The translations under genes were made by a program, and so were the position numbers. Below the pieces are notes generated by a model. That model saw nothing but the letters and a program-made list of their open reading frames with translations. It was not told the origin of the DNA and ran no database searches. DNA of 51,325 bases from Tannerellaceae bacterium (GTDB lineage Bacteria; Bacteroidota; Bacteroidia; Bacteroidales; Tannerellaceae), in assembly GCA_031280645.1 (NCBI GenBank), contig JAITGL010000052.1:1-51325 (forward strand), given 5' to 3'. This document shows, in pieces, positions 35,161 through 44,053 of this stretch; position 1 is the first letter of the stretch, and every line of letters starts with the position of its first letter.

Positions 35161-35925
35161 ATGGGAAAGATTATCGCAATAGCAAACCAGAAAGGCGGAG
35201 TTGGTAAGACCACCACCGCAATCAATTTAGCTGCATCGTTAGCTGTTCTTGAAAAGAAAGTATTAGTTGTGGATGCCGACCCCCAGGCCAACGCCTCGTC
35301 GGGACTAAGCGTTGACATCCGCAATGTTAAACGCTCCATATACGAATGTTTGATTAACAGCGACGACGCCCTTGGCGCCATCGTCTCGACCGAAGTAGAA
35401 CGCCTTGACATCATCCCGTCGCATATCGACCTGGTAGGCGCCGAAATAGAGATGCTTAACATGGAGAACCGGGAGCAATTACTGAAACAAATACTTACGC
35501 CGCTCAAAGCCCGCTACGACTTCATACTGATTGACTGCTCGCCGTCGCTCGGCCTTATCACCGTCAACGCCCTTACGGCCGCCGACTCGGTGATGATACC
35601 GGTGCAATGCGAGTACTTTGCCCTTGAAGGGATAAGCAAGCTTTTAAACACGATAAAGATTATAAAGGCCAAGCTCAACCCGAAGCTTGAGATTGAAGGC
35701 TTCCTTCTCACGATGTACGATTCGCGGCTGCGTTTGGCAAATCAGATATATGAAGAGGTGAAGCGGCCGTTTCAAGATTTGGTTTTTACCACCGTTATTC
35801 AGCGAAACATAAAACTTAGCGAAGCATCGAGTTACGGCAAGCCGGTACTACTTTACGACGCCGAGTCGAAAGGCTCGTTCAATCACATCCAGCTTGCACA
35901 AGAGCTAATAGATAAAAACAAGTAA
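35161..35925 (+). CDS. parA: Chromosome-partitioning ATPase ParA (Soj)
   Basis: A 254-residue Walker-type ATPase that, with ParB and parS, segregates the chromosome origin. The deviant Walker A motif KGGVGKTTTAINLA is at about residues 10-23, followed by VVDADPQANASSGL, and the Walker B region DFILIDCSPSLGLITVNAL. Length is that of the short chromosomal Soj type, without an N-terminal DNA-binding domain. parB begins 2 bp after its stop. Confidence 0.95.
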   Translation: MGKIIAIANQKGGVGKTTTAINLAASLAVLEKKVLVVDADPQANASSGLSVDIRNVKRSIYECLINSDDALGAIVSTEVERLDIIPSHIDLVGAEIEMLNMENREQLLKQILTPLKARYDFILIDCSPSLGLITVNALTAADSVMIPVQCEYFALEGISKLLNTIKIIKAKLNPKLEIEGFLLTMYDSRLRLANQIYEEVKRPFQDLVFTTVIQRNIKLSEASSYGKPVLLYDAESKGSFNHIQLAQELIDKNK

Positions 35926-35927
35926 AT

Positions 35928-36836
35928 ATGGCAATAGGGAAAAAACCCCCTTTGGGACGAGGGCTAAGCGCATTAATTGAGATAGAGGAGCCTCAAACGA
36001 AAGGATCTTCTACAATTCATGAAATAGAGCTTGTCAAAATTCAGCCCAACCCGGACCAGCCCCGTTCTATCTTTGACGAAGAAACTCTGGAGGAACTCGC
36101 AGTTTCTATTCGCCATGTCGGCATCATCCAGCCTATCACTTTAAAGGAAGCAGGCCCCGATCAATATGTTATCATCTCAGGAGAACGACGCTATCGCGCC
36201 TCGCTTAAAGTTGGGCTTACACGTATACCGGCATACATTAAAACAGCAGCCGATGAAGATATAATGGAGGAAATGGCGCTGATTGAAAACATCCAAAGAG
36301 AGGATCTCAACGCCATTGAAATTGCTTTAGCCTACAAAAAACTCATGGACAGCTACGAGCTGACCCAAGAGAAACTGAGCGAACGAGTAGGCAAGAAACG
36401 CACAACCATTGCCAACTATCTCCGCCTGTTAAAGCTTCCCGCCGAGATACAAATGGGGCTTAAGAACAAAAAAATCGACATGGGTCACGCCCGCGCTCTC
36501 ATCCCGATTCCCGACCCCGAAGTTCAACTTGCCTTATACGAACAGATACTTAACGATTCGCTCTCGGTAAGAACAGTAGAAGACATGGTCCGCGCCGTAG
36601 TATCCGGCGACGATATTCAAAAAAATGAAGCGGTGCAGGAAACCGCTAAAAAAGCGCATGCGCCCAAACTTCCGGAAGAATACAAGATGCTTAAAGATCA
36701 TCTTTCGCGAGTATTCAGCGCCAAAGTTCAATTAACTTACAGCGCAGACGGCAAAGGGAAAATCAGCATTCCCTTCTCTTCGGAAGATGACCTGGAGCGC
36801 GTGATAGGACTTTTCGACAAGTTGATGAATAAATAA
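35928..36836 (+). CDS. parB: Chromosome-partitioning protein ParB (Spo0J)
   Basis: A 302-residue CTP-dependent clamp that loads at parS. Order: short basic N-terminus with LGRGLSALI, the CTPase block IQPNPDQPRSIFDEETLEEL and VISGERRYRASLKVGL with GERRYRA, then the helix-turn-helix region LSERVGKKRTTIANYLRLLK and a C-terminal dimerisation domain. It is in one tight operon with parA upstream and a DUF5683 gene 6 bp downstream. I looked for parS (TGTTTCACGTGAAACA-like) around this operon and saw none. Confidence 0.95.
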   Translation: MAIGKKPPLGRGLSALIEIEEPQTKGSSTIHEIELVKIQPNPDQPRSIFDEETLEELAVSIRHVGIIQPITLKEAGPDQYVIISGERRYRASLKVGLTRIPAYIKTAADEDIMEEMALIENIQREDLNAIEIALAYKKLMDSYELTQEKLSERVGKKRTTIANYLRLLKLPAEIQMGLKNKKIDMGHARALIPIPDPEVQLALYEQILNDSLSVRTVEDMVRAVVSGDDIQKNEAVQETAKKAHAPKLPEEYKMLKDHLSRVFSAKVQLTYSADGKGKISIPFSSEDDLERVIGLFDKLMNK

Positions 36837-36842
36837 TGCAGA

Positions 36843-37574
36843 ATGCAGCCCATAAATAAAACATGCAGTACGATACTTCTAATTTCCGGTCTATTATGCC
36901 ATTCAATCGCAGGACGTTCTCAGGAAATTATACAGGATACTACCGCATTGGTTGTGGGCGGTTCGGAATTTAATTCTACGCTTGTCAATACAGATTCGGC
37001 ATTAGTGCGGATAGGAGAACCGGGGGAAAAAACGTTTAAATCTAATTCCACAAAAGCCGTCTTATTGTCATTCGTTCCCGGTTTGGGACAAATCTACAAC
37101 CGGAAGTATTGGAAGTTGCCCATTGTCTACGGCGGATATATGGGCTTTTTATATGCCGTTACCTGGAATAACAAGAATTACCAGGATTATTGGGGAGCCT
37201 ATCGAAGCATAATACACGATTCGGAAGAATACAATCGGCTATTGAAAGAATCCGGAGGCGCCGACGTGGACTATACGTTCAACAAAGGATGGACTGATTT
37301 TGTTTCGACGACCGACTATAAAACAGCCGTCAGCAATACGTCGTATCACAATTTATTTAAAAGCAGAAAAGATTTTTTCCGTAGAAACAGAGATTTATCC
37401 ATAATCCTCACTGTCGGCTGGTTTGCCCTGTGCATGGTGGATGCTTATGTGGATGCCGAGCTATTTGATTTTGATATTTCACCCTCCCTGTCGATGCGTG
37501 TTGAACCCATGGTTATACCTGCAACACAAGGCGGCTCAAGGAGTGTAGGAGTAAATTGCAGTATAACATTCTAA
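36843..37574 (+). CDS. DUF5683 domain membrane protein
   Basis: A 243-residue protein with an N-terminal signal or anchor (ILLISGLLCHSIAGRSQ). The conserved core is SFVPGLGQIYNRKYWKLPIVYG (given as SFVPGLGQIYNRKYWKLPI), a membrane segment, and RRNRDLSIILTVGWFALCMVDAYVDAEL (blocks RRNRDLSIILTVGWFALC and VDAYVDAELFDFDIS). This is the Bacteroidetes DUF5683 family, found regularly after parAB. Function is unknown; location between parB and mltD suggests a cell-envelope role. Confidence 0.85.
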   Translation: MQPINKTCSTILLISGLLCHSIAGRSQEIIQDTTALVVGGSEFNSTLVNTDSALVRIGEPGEKTFKSNSTKAVLLSFVPGLGQIYNRKYWKLPIVYGGYMGFLYAVTWNNKNYQDYWGAYRSIIHDSEEYNRLLKESGGADVDYTFNKGWTDFVSTTDYKTAVSNTSYHNLFKSRKDFFRRNRDLSIILTVGWFALCMVDAYVDAELFDFDISPSLSMRVEPMVIPATQGGSRSVGVNCSITF

Positions 37575-37586
37575 CTATATTTTCGC

Positions 37587-39146
37587 ATGATAACACGTTA
37601 TTTTCTTTTCATAATTACACTTTGTTTGTCGTTCCCTTTTTATGCCCAGGACAACATATCCGAAAAAGAATTGTATGAGATTTCAAAAAGAGATTCTTTC
37701 CCTGATGAAATAGGGTTAATTCCCGAAAGCTTAGACGCGGATGTAGACAGCTTGCTTCACACATGGCATGCGCAATACTTTACCAAATCGGAAAATCACT
37801 GTCATGATGATGATGCTAATGTTTATTTCAGCGAAGAAGTTATACGCGACCGTTTAAACAGGCTACCCCATATCATCCCGATGAGCTATAACAATCTGGT
37901 ACGGAAAAGTATTGATTTTTATATGAACAAGAGACGTAATTTAATTCGGTATATGCTAGGTATGGCCGATTACTATTTTCCGCTCATCGAACCCGTACTT
38001 GAAGAACACGGATTACCGCTTGAGTTTAAATACTTAGCCGTAGTTGAAAGCGCCCTCAATCCAGTAGCCGTTTCAAGAGTAGGAGCATGCGGCCTATGGC
38101 AATTCATGCTGCCCACTGGTAAAAGCTACGGATTGGATATCAACAGTCTGATCGACGAACGTCGTGATCCTATCAGATCCACTCATGCAGCAAGCTCTTA
38201 CTTTAAAGACATGTACAACCTCTTTAACGGCGATTGGAATCTTGTTATAGCCTCCTACAACTGCGGCCCAGGCAATGTAAGCAAAGCCATTAGACGAGCC
38301 GGCGGTGAAACCGATTTCTGGAAGATTTATCCATATTTGCCGAGAGAGACTCGCTCTTATGTTCCTCTATTCATTGCAGCTTGCTATGTTATGAATTACT
38401 ACTGCGAACATAATCTTTGCCCTATGCAAACCGCCCTGCCTTTGGCTACTGATACCGTAATGCTGGCTAAGGCTGTGTCGTTTCAAACAATTGCAGGGTT
38501 GATTGATATTGATGTTGATTTGCTCAGAACCCTTAATCCTCAATACAGACGCGACATTGTTCCGGGCAATATAAAACCCCTCCCGTTAAAGCTTCCGGCA
38601 TCATATGCTTATGCTTTTATAGATAAAACCGACGACATCTATAATTCCTCCATTGATGAACTTCTACTCGCCACAGCTCCGAAGCAACAACAAATTATTC
38701 ATACCGTACAGAAAGGAGAAAACATAGTAACCATTGCCGACAAATACGGCATTACCGCAAGAGATATCAGAAGATTAAACGGGCTAAGTTCAAACAAAGT
38801 GGCCGCAGGAAAGCAACTCCGACTTAAAGTAAATAACGGCGGAATAGCCTTTGCTTCAACTAAAACAACCACTGCCGCCCCATCCTCTGCAAGCACAACG
38901 AAGCAGCAAACCTCAATAGCCGCATCCTCGAAAACTCAAGGAGCTCCTATAACCACTCCGAAATTGCCCACAACCAATGAGACCATGGGAGGAACCGCTA
39001 TAACAACATACATAGTAAAATCCGGAGACTCCCTATATTCCATCTCCAGAAATGCCGGGACTACCGTTGCTATTTTACAGAAGGCAAACAACCTAACGGG
39101 AACAAACATTCGTCCGGGTCAGAAATTAATCATACCTAAAGGATAA
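37587..39146 (+). CDS. MltD-like lytic transglycosylase with two LysM domains
   Basis: A 519-residue exported enzyme that cleaves peptidoglycan glycan strands. Signal peptide: MITRYFLFIITLCLSFPFYA. The SLT domain (about 135-290) contains the catalytic glutamate in KYLAVVESALNPVAVSRVGA, then CGLWQFMLPTGKSYGL and IASYNCGPGNVSKAI. Two LysM domains follow: about 373-418 (HTVQKGENIVTIADKYGI) and about 471-519 (YIVKSGDSLYSISRNAGTT), joined by a Thr/Ser-rich linker. It lies 12 bp after the DUF5683 gene and 6 bp before the rel gene. Confidence 0.92.
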   Translation: MITRYFLFIITLCLSFPFYAQDNISEKELYEISKRDSFPDEIGLIPESLDADVDSLLHTWHAQYFTKSENHCHDDDANVYFSEEVIRDRLNRLPHIIPMSYNNLVRKSIDFYMNKRRNLIRYMLGMADYYFPLIEPVLEEHGLPLEFKYLAVVESALNPVAVSRVGACGLWQFMLPTGKSYGLDINSLIDERRDPIRSTHAASSYFKDMYNLFNGDWNLVIASYNCGPGNVSKAIRRAGGETDFWKIYPYLPRETRSYVPLFIAACYVMNYYCEHNLCPMQTALPLATDTVMLAKAVSFQTIAGLIDIDVDLLRTLNPQYRRDIVPGNIKPLPLKLPASYAYAFIDKTDDIYNSSIDELLLATAPKQQQIIHTVQKGENIVTIADKYGITARDIRRLNGLSSNKVAAGKQLRLKVNNGGIAFASTKTTTAAPSSASTTKQQTSIAASSKTQGAPITTPKLPTTNETMGGTAITTYIVKSGDSLYSISRNAGTTVAILQKANNLTGTNIRPGQKLIIPKG

Positions 39147-39152
39147 ACCGCC

Positions 39153-41384
39153 ATGGACGAAATACAGGTAACAAGAACTCCGGAAGAAGAAGAAAGGATG
39201 ATTAAAGAAGAATTTGACAGCCTTCTAAATGAATACAAGAACTCTAATCATCGCGGCAAAACCGAAATAATTACAACTGCTTTTAATTTCGCCAAAGAAG
39301 CCCACGCGGGAGTAAAAAGGCAAAACGGCGATCCTTACATAATGCACCCCTTGGCTGTTGCCCGTATCGCATGCCACGAAATGGGTTTAGGATCTACCTC
39401 AATTTGCGCTGCCTTGCTGCACGATGTAGTTGAAGATACCGACTATGGTGAAGAAGACATTCGCAACATGTTCGGCGACAAAATTGCACAGATTGTTATG
39501 GGGTTAACCAAAATAATTCCAAACGTGGGAAACGCCTCCCCCCAAGCTGAAAATTTCAGAAAACTACTCCTTACAGGTAGCGAGGACATACGAGTTTTAC
39601 TGATAAAAATTGCCGATCGCTTGCATAATATGCGCACTTTAGAGCATATGAGGCCCGACCAGCAATTCAGAAATACAGGAGAAACTCTCGCAAATTATGT
39701 TCCCTTGGCTCACAGACTTGGTTTTTTTGAAATCAAAAGCCAGCTTGAGGATCTTTGTTTCAAATATGAACAACCTGAGGCCTATAAGACAATCCAGGAA
39801 CAACTGGCAGCTAAGGAAACTTCCCATATACAGTTGTTTGAAGCGTTTGCTGCACCGATAAGAGAAGAACTCGACAAGCTGGCAGGAGTAGAATTCCAGT
39901 CGTATACAATGGTACTCCGTATAAAATCAGCCTATTCCATCTGGAAAAAAATGCAAACTAAAAAAATTGGTTTCAATGATGTTTACGACAAATACGCCGG
40001 CCGTATAGTTTTTGATCCGTGGCCTAATATATCGGCAACGGATGAAAAGCATTTATGCTGGAAAATATATACTACTGTAACCGACCAACATAGACTTAAT
40101 CCAGACAGAATCCGCGACTGGGTAAGCAATCCGAAATCCAATGGCTACCAATCATTGCATGTAACCGTTATGATGGAAGGCCCAGGCAAATGGTTTGAAG
40201 TACAAATCAGAAGCAAGCGTATGCATGAAATTGCAGAAAAAGGCGTGGCTGCTCATTGGAGGTACAAAGCATCCGATGTTAAAGAAAATAAGGAGATTGA
40301 GAAAGGGATACTAGCCATTGCAAATATACTTGAAAAGTCCGGCTCTGATCCCAACGCATTAGATTTACTCGATACGATTAAACTCAACCTTGCCGAACCC
40401 GACATCTTGGTTTTTACTCCAAAGGGCGATATCATAAATCTCCCACAAGGAGCAACCGTTCTCGACTTTGCCTACAGCCTTCATTCCAATATCGGCAATA
40501 AGTGCATAGGCGCTAAAGTGAACAAAGCGCTGGCGCCGCTTAGCTATAAATTAGCAAGCGCAGATCAGGTAGATATCCTGACATCACAATCACAGGAAGC
40601 CCAAGAGGAATGGTTCAATTATGCAATTACCTTAAACGCTAAGACTAAAATCCAAGCAAGTATTGAACGCAGATGGAAAGAAGATGCCAGAATAGGCGAA
40701 GAAATGGTGCTGAAAGCATTTCAAAAAGCTAACCTTGAAACTGACTCCTCTAAAATCGACAAATTAGCCAACTATTGTAATTACCGGCAACGCAAAGATT
40801 TTTACCATGCACTTGGAACAGGAAAAACAACTCTTCCTGAGAAAATAAAGAAAATCGTAAAAAGCAAACGCTCTAAAACAAATCCATCCGATTCTTCCTT
40901 GCCGAATCAACCTAAGAAAATCGACAAATCAAAAATATTCATCCTGAAAGAAGATGATCTTAATACAGGTTATAAACCCGCAACTTGCTGCAAACCTATC
41001 CCCGGCGATGATGCTTTTGGATTTATTGATGATGACGGGAAAACCGTTATTGTGCACAAACACGCTTGTCTCTGTTCGCCGCGGCTGAAAAGCAACTCAG
41101 CCAACCGTGTCCTCGCAATTAAATGGAAAAACCACAAAGTTGCTTTATTTGAAGTAACAATAACGCTAAAAGGAATTGATTCATCAGGCGTTTTGCACGA
41201 AATGACTAAAATAATATCCGACGAGTTTAACGTGAATATCCAAGAACTGTTCGTTAAAGCGGAAGACGGAGTATTCAACGGTAGAATAAAACTCAAGGTA
41301 CATGATACAAACGATATCAACAAGCTCGTAAAGAGGCTATCCAAAATAAACAATATAAAAGCGGTATCCCGCACCGACGACTAA
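39153..41384 (+). CDS. Bifunctional (p)ppGpp synthetase/hydrolase RelA/SpoT
   Basis: A 743-residue Rel protein governing the stringent response. Domains in order: HD hydrolase with HPLAVARIACHE and LLHDVVEDTDYGE (intact HD and ED, so hydrolysis is likely retained), the synthetase domain with RIKSAYSIWKKM, KYAGRIVFDPW and GYQSLHVTVMM, a TGS domain (ILVFTPKGDIINLPQGATVL), a helical region, a zinc-finger-like stretch (CCKPIPGDDAFGF), and a C-terminal ACT domain (KGIDSSGVLHEMTKIIS). Length matches full-length Rel. It is in the par-mltD operon. Confidence 0.95.
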   Translation: MDEIQVTRTPEEEERMIKEEFDSLLNEYKNSNHRGKTEIITTAFNFAKEAHAGVKRQNGDPYIMHPLAVARIACHEMGLGSTSICAALLHDVVEDTDYGEEDIRNMFGDKIAQIVMGLTKIIPNVGNASPQAENFRKLLLTGSEDIRVLLIKIADRLHNMRTLEHMRPDQQFRNTGETLANYVPLAHRLGFFEIKSQLEDLCFKYEQPEAYKTIQEQLAAKETSHIQLFEAFAAPIREELDKLAGVEFQSYTMVLRIKSAYSIWKKMQTKKIGFNDVYDKYAGRIVFDPWPNISATDEKHLCWKIYTTVTDQHRLNPDRIRDWVSNPKSNGYQSLHVTVMMEGPGKWFEVQIRSKRMHEIAEKGVAAHWRYKASDVKENKEIEKGILAIANILEKSGSDPNALDLLDTIKLNLAEPDILVFTPKGDIINLPQGATVLDFAYSLHSNIGNKCIGAKVNKALAPLSYKLASADQVDILTSQSQEAQEEWFNYAITLNAKTKIQASIERRWKEDARIGEEMVLKAFQKANLETDSSKIDKLANYCNYRQRKDFYHALGTGKTTLPEKIKKIVKSKRSKTNPSDSSLPNQPKKIDKSKIFILKEDDLNTGYKPATCCKPIPGDDAFGFIDDDGKTVIVHKHACLCSPRLKSNSANRVLAIKWKNHKVALFEVTITLKGIDSSGVLHEMTKIISDEFNVNIQELFVKAEDGVFNGRIKLKVHDTNDINKLVKRLSKINNIKAVSRTDD

Positions 41385-41393
41385 TACCTCCGG

Positions 41394-42410
41394 ATGAGAA
41401 TAGGCTCAATTGATTTCGGCAGCCACCCCGTTTTCCTCGCCCCCATGGAAGACGTTACCGACATCTCTTTTCGCCTTATGTGCAAGCGCCTTGGCGCAGA
41501 TATGGTTTATACCGAATTCATCTCGTCTGACGCGCTTATACGGCATGTAAGCAAGACAAAACTAAAGCTGGAAATTGCCGACGACGAACGCCCCGTAGCA
41601 ATTCAGATATACGGCAGAGACGTTGCCGCCATGAAAGAAGCCGCACAAATATGCGAAGAAGCCAAGCCCGACATTATCGACCTTAATTTCGGATGTCCCG
41701 TAAAAAAAATAGCCGGCAAAGGCGCCGGATCAGGCCTTCTACGAAACATTCCCCTCATGCTCGAAATAACAAGAGCAGTTGCCGATGCGGTCAAAACGCC
41801 TGTAACGGTCAAAACCCGTCTGGGTTGGGATACTGAGAACCAAATAATAGTTGATCTGGCCGAAATGCTGCAAGACTGCGGCATCGCCGCCCTTTGCATC
41901 CACGGACGCACGCGCAGCCAAATGTACGCCGGAAACGCCGACTGGACGCTTATCCGAAAGGTCAAAGAAAATCCTCGCATGAAAATTCCCATCATAGGCA
42001 ACGGCGATATCGTTTCAGCCGAAATATGTATGGAACGATTCGAATCATGCGGCGTCGACGCTGTAATGATCGGCCGAGGAAGCATTGGCAGACCATGGAT
42101 ATTCCGCGAAGTCAAACACGCGCTTACAACCGGCCAACAACTACCAAAAGAGCCGTTTTCATGGTATCTAAATCTCTTAAAAGAACAAGTTATACAAAGC
42201 GTTGAGAAATTAGACGAGCGGCGTGGAATCCTGCACAGCCGCCGGCATATTGCAGCAACTCCGCTGTTTAAAAACATTCCCAACTTTCGCCAAACCCGTA
42301 TCGACATGCTGCGCGCAGATACCGTTGCCGGATTATTCGCAATAATGGACAAGGTTGCTCCGGAGTACTTCACAAATGATACCGATACTGAAAAGCCGGA
42401 GCTACCGTAG
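41394..42410 (+). CDS. dusB: tRNA-dihydrouridine synthase, DusB type
   Basis: An FMN-dependent enzyme that reduces uridine to dihydrouridine in the D loop of tRNAs. 338 residues: the start PVFLAPMEDVTDISFRLMCK, FNFGCPVKKIAGKGAGSGLL with the catalytic Cys in NFGCP, KTRLGWD, CIHGRTRSQMYAG, and DAVMIGRGSIGRPWIF. These are the standard Dus signatures, and the overall form is nearest DusB. It starts 9 bp after rel and ends before a short CMD-family gene. Confidence 0.94.
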   Translation: MRIGSIDFGSHPVFLAPMEDVTDISFRLMCKRLGADMVYTEFISSDALIRHVSKTKLKLEIADDERPVAIQIYGRDVAAMKEAAQICEEAKPDIIDLNFGCPVKKIAGKGAGSGLLRNIPLMLEITRAVADAVKTPVTVKTRLGWDTENQIIVDLAEMLQDCGIAALCIHGRTRSQMYAGNADWTLIRKVKENPRMKIPIIGNGDIVSAEICMERFESCGVDAVMIGRGSIGRPWIFREVKHALTTGQQLPKEPFSWYLNLLKEQVIQSVEKLDERRGILHSRRHIAATPLFKNIPNFRQTRIDMLRADTVAGLFAIMDKVAPEYFTNDTDTEKPELP

Positions 42411-42439
42411 AACATGAATACAAAAAAGAATCTTACTAT

Positions 42440-42796
42440 ATGGAAAATCCAGACAGGGAAAAGATCGAGCAGATAATCAAACTGCGAAAGCAAGCCCACA
42501 GTTTTTACCTGCAAAAATCAAAGGTCTATCAAGCTTTTGTGAATATGGAAGCAGCCGCTTTTAAAGACAGTGCATTAAGCAAATTGCAGAAAGAATTAAT
42601 CGCTATCGGCATTTCAATCGTAATAAATTGCGAATCCTGCATGGAATGGCACGTCAAGCAGGCGCTCGACAGTGGAGCAACGGAAGCTGAAATTATCGAA
42701 GCCATCGAAGTAGGTATCGAAATGGGAGGCGGCCCGGCCACAGTTTCCGCCCGCTTTGCAATGAATGTGCTTGCCTGTTATCAAGCGGCAAAATGA
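42440..42796 (+). CDS. AhpD-like carboxymuconolactone decarboxylase family protein
   Basis: A 118-residue alpha-helical protein. The AhpD-type active site is INCESCMEWHVKQALDSGAT, with the CxxC pair and a following His, and EAIEVGIEMGGGPA completes the family block. Members with CxxC act as alkylhydroperoxidase-like thiol reductases. This one is probably a peroxide- or thiol-handling enzyme, though the substrate is not determined. It starts 29 bp after the dusB stop and probably ends that operon. Confidence 0.9.
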   Translation: MENPDREKIEQIIKLRKQAHSFYLQKSKVYQAFVNMEAAAFKDSALSKLQKELIAIGISIVINCESCMEWHVKQALDSGATEAEIIEAIEVGIEMGGGPATVSARFAMNVLACYQAAK

Positions 42797-43059
42797 CCCG
42801 GAAAGCCGAAGATAAATACAAACCGGATGTACGGATGCCCTTCGCTATATTGACGGGCAACGTGATTCCCGAATCGGATAATCGGCATACTGAGGCGTGC
42901 GTCCTCAATATACGCCATAAATTTCGTTTAAACCCGACGAACTGATCTCTCCAAAAATCAACATCTTTCATGATTTGATTGCCCACATTATCGGTAATGC
43001 GCACCCCGGCATTGTATGATATGTATGTCTTTCGCATTCCTTTACCCAAGCAAATTCCA

Positions 43060-43361
43060 CAGCCCCAAAGCCCATATCTTGCTGTAAAACTGCCGTTTAT
43101 TTAGATAGATACAAAACCGTTGCCGTGAAAAACGTCGTTTTGGCAACTACGAAAACTGTTTTGGTAGCTACCGGAACGTTTTTCGTAGCTACCGGAACAG
43201 TTGCCGTAGCTACCGGAACGTTTTTCGTAGCTACCAAAACAGTTGCCGTAGCTACCGGAACGTTTTTCGTAGCTACCAAAACAGTTGCCGTAGCTACCAG
43301 AACATTTTTCGTAGCTACCAAAACAGTTGCCGTAGCTACCAAAACAGTTTTCGTAGCTACC
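43060..43361 (+). repeat. Array B2: leader plus 21-bp phased GTAGCTACC array
   Basis: Ten intact cores (GGTAGCTACC or CGTAGCTACC) start at 43163, 43184, 43205, 43226, 43247, 43268, 43289, 43310, 43331 and 43352, each step exactly 21 bp. Decayed units stay in phase at 43142 and 43373. Spacers alternate between GGAACGTTTTT-like and AAAACAGTTGC-like. The leader 43060-43109 (with CCATATCTTGCTGTAAA) matches that of B1 at 41 of 50 positions and ends 53 bp before the first intact core, as in B1. The orientation is opposite to B1. Flanking similarity may continue some 20 bp further upstream with a small gap. Confidence 0.93.
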
Positions 43362-43420
43362 AAAAACGTTTTCTCAACTACTTAAATCGCATGTATTTTA
43401 GACCGGATAATTGGGCCGGG

Positions 43421-43642
43421 TTACAACATTAGATTCTTCAGGTTGTTCTTCCAAAATCGGAAGTGGAAGCCGAGGTGCATCATTAAGATCTTAAAAGCTA
43501 ATCTCACAATAATCTTGCAACCGGCGTTTGTACGCAACAATATAATTGCCAAAGTAAACGGTTCAAGTAAAAACAATGCAATCGAACAAAGAATTATAAG
43601 TTTTGTAACTGAAACAGGAACAGTTTTTATCGACACTTTCAT
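43421..43642 (-). CDS. Possible small membrane protein (73 aa)
   Basis: An ATG at 43642 gives 73 residues with one hydrophobic stretch (TKLIILCSIALFLLEPFTLA) and a basic tail ending FRFWKNNLKNLML. A minus-strand -7 box (TATCTTTG, complement of 43935-43942) lies about 290 bp upstream. There is no recognised family and no operon partner. The stretch from 42797 to 44053 otherwise holds only array B2 and short inverted repeats, for example CTGCCG/CGGCAG at 43853-43870. Treat as uncertain. Confidence 0.3.
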   Translation of the reverse strand: MKVSIKTVPVSVTKLIILCSIALFLLEPFTLAIILLRTNAGCKIIVRLAFKILMMHLGFHFRFWKNNLKNLML

Positions 43643-43988
43643 GATAAGTTGATTTTTTTTATTATTAGCAGGAAACAGTTTAACGCCTAATTTTATGAGT
43701 GATTCGGACTTGCCAAGGGTTTGGAAAGATAAAAAAATAGCCCTTCCCGTTTTTTTGGAAGAGCATGACATCAAGTTTAAGAAAAGAAGGAGAGGTTTGA
43801 TCTATACAATCAACCCGTAATTTACATGAGGGGGGGTAATTTGTAAAGGTTCCCTGCCGTTAATCCGGCAGTGAGTTGAGAGGGATAATATATTTGATAC
43901 GTATGCGTTCATTCACTCTATTATTTCACTTGGGCAAAGATATGTAATATATCAGGAATTGAAAAAATCTAATTGAATTGTGCTGAAA

Positions 43989-44019
43989 TTTGATTTGCTC
44001 CCAAAAGGTATTACTTTTG
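43989..44019 (+). promoter_or_regulatory. Consensus promoter of sufC-sufD
   Basis: TTTG at 43989-43992, exactly 19 bp, then TACTTTTG at 44012-44019. The sufC start is 34 bp downstream, so sufC is the first gene of its transcript. Confidence 0.8.
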
Positions 44020-44053
44020 CCTCTATAACAATGCACAACTACTTAATTAATTT

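Noticed and set aside
42693..43049. Minus-strand frame beginning MGKGMRKTYISYNAGVRI after the CMD gene, and a 50-codon plus frame overlapping the CMD stop
   Set aside because: The first overlaps the CMD gene by over 100 bp and also runs into the B2 leader region; neither has a recognised family. A decayed gene remnant cannot be excluded.
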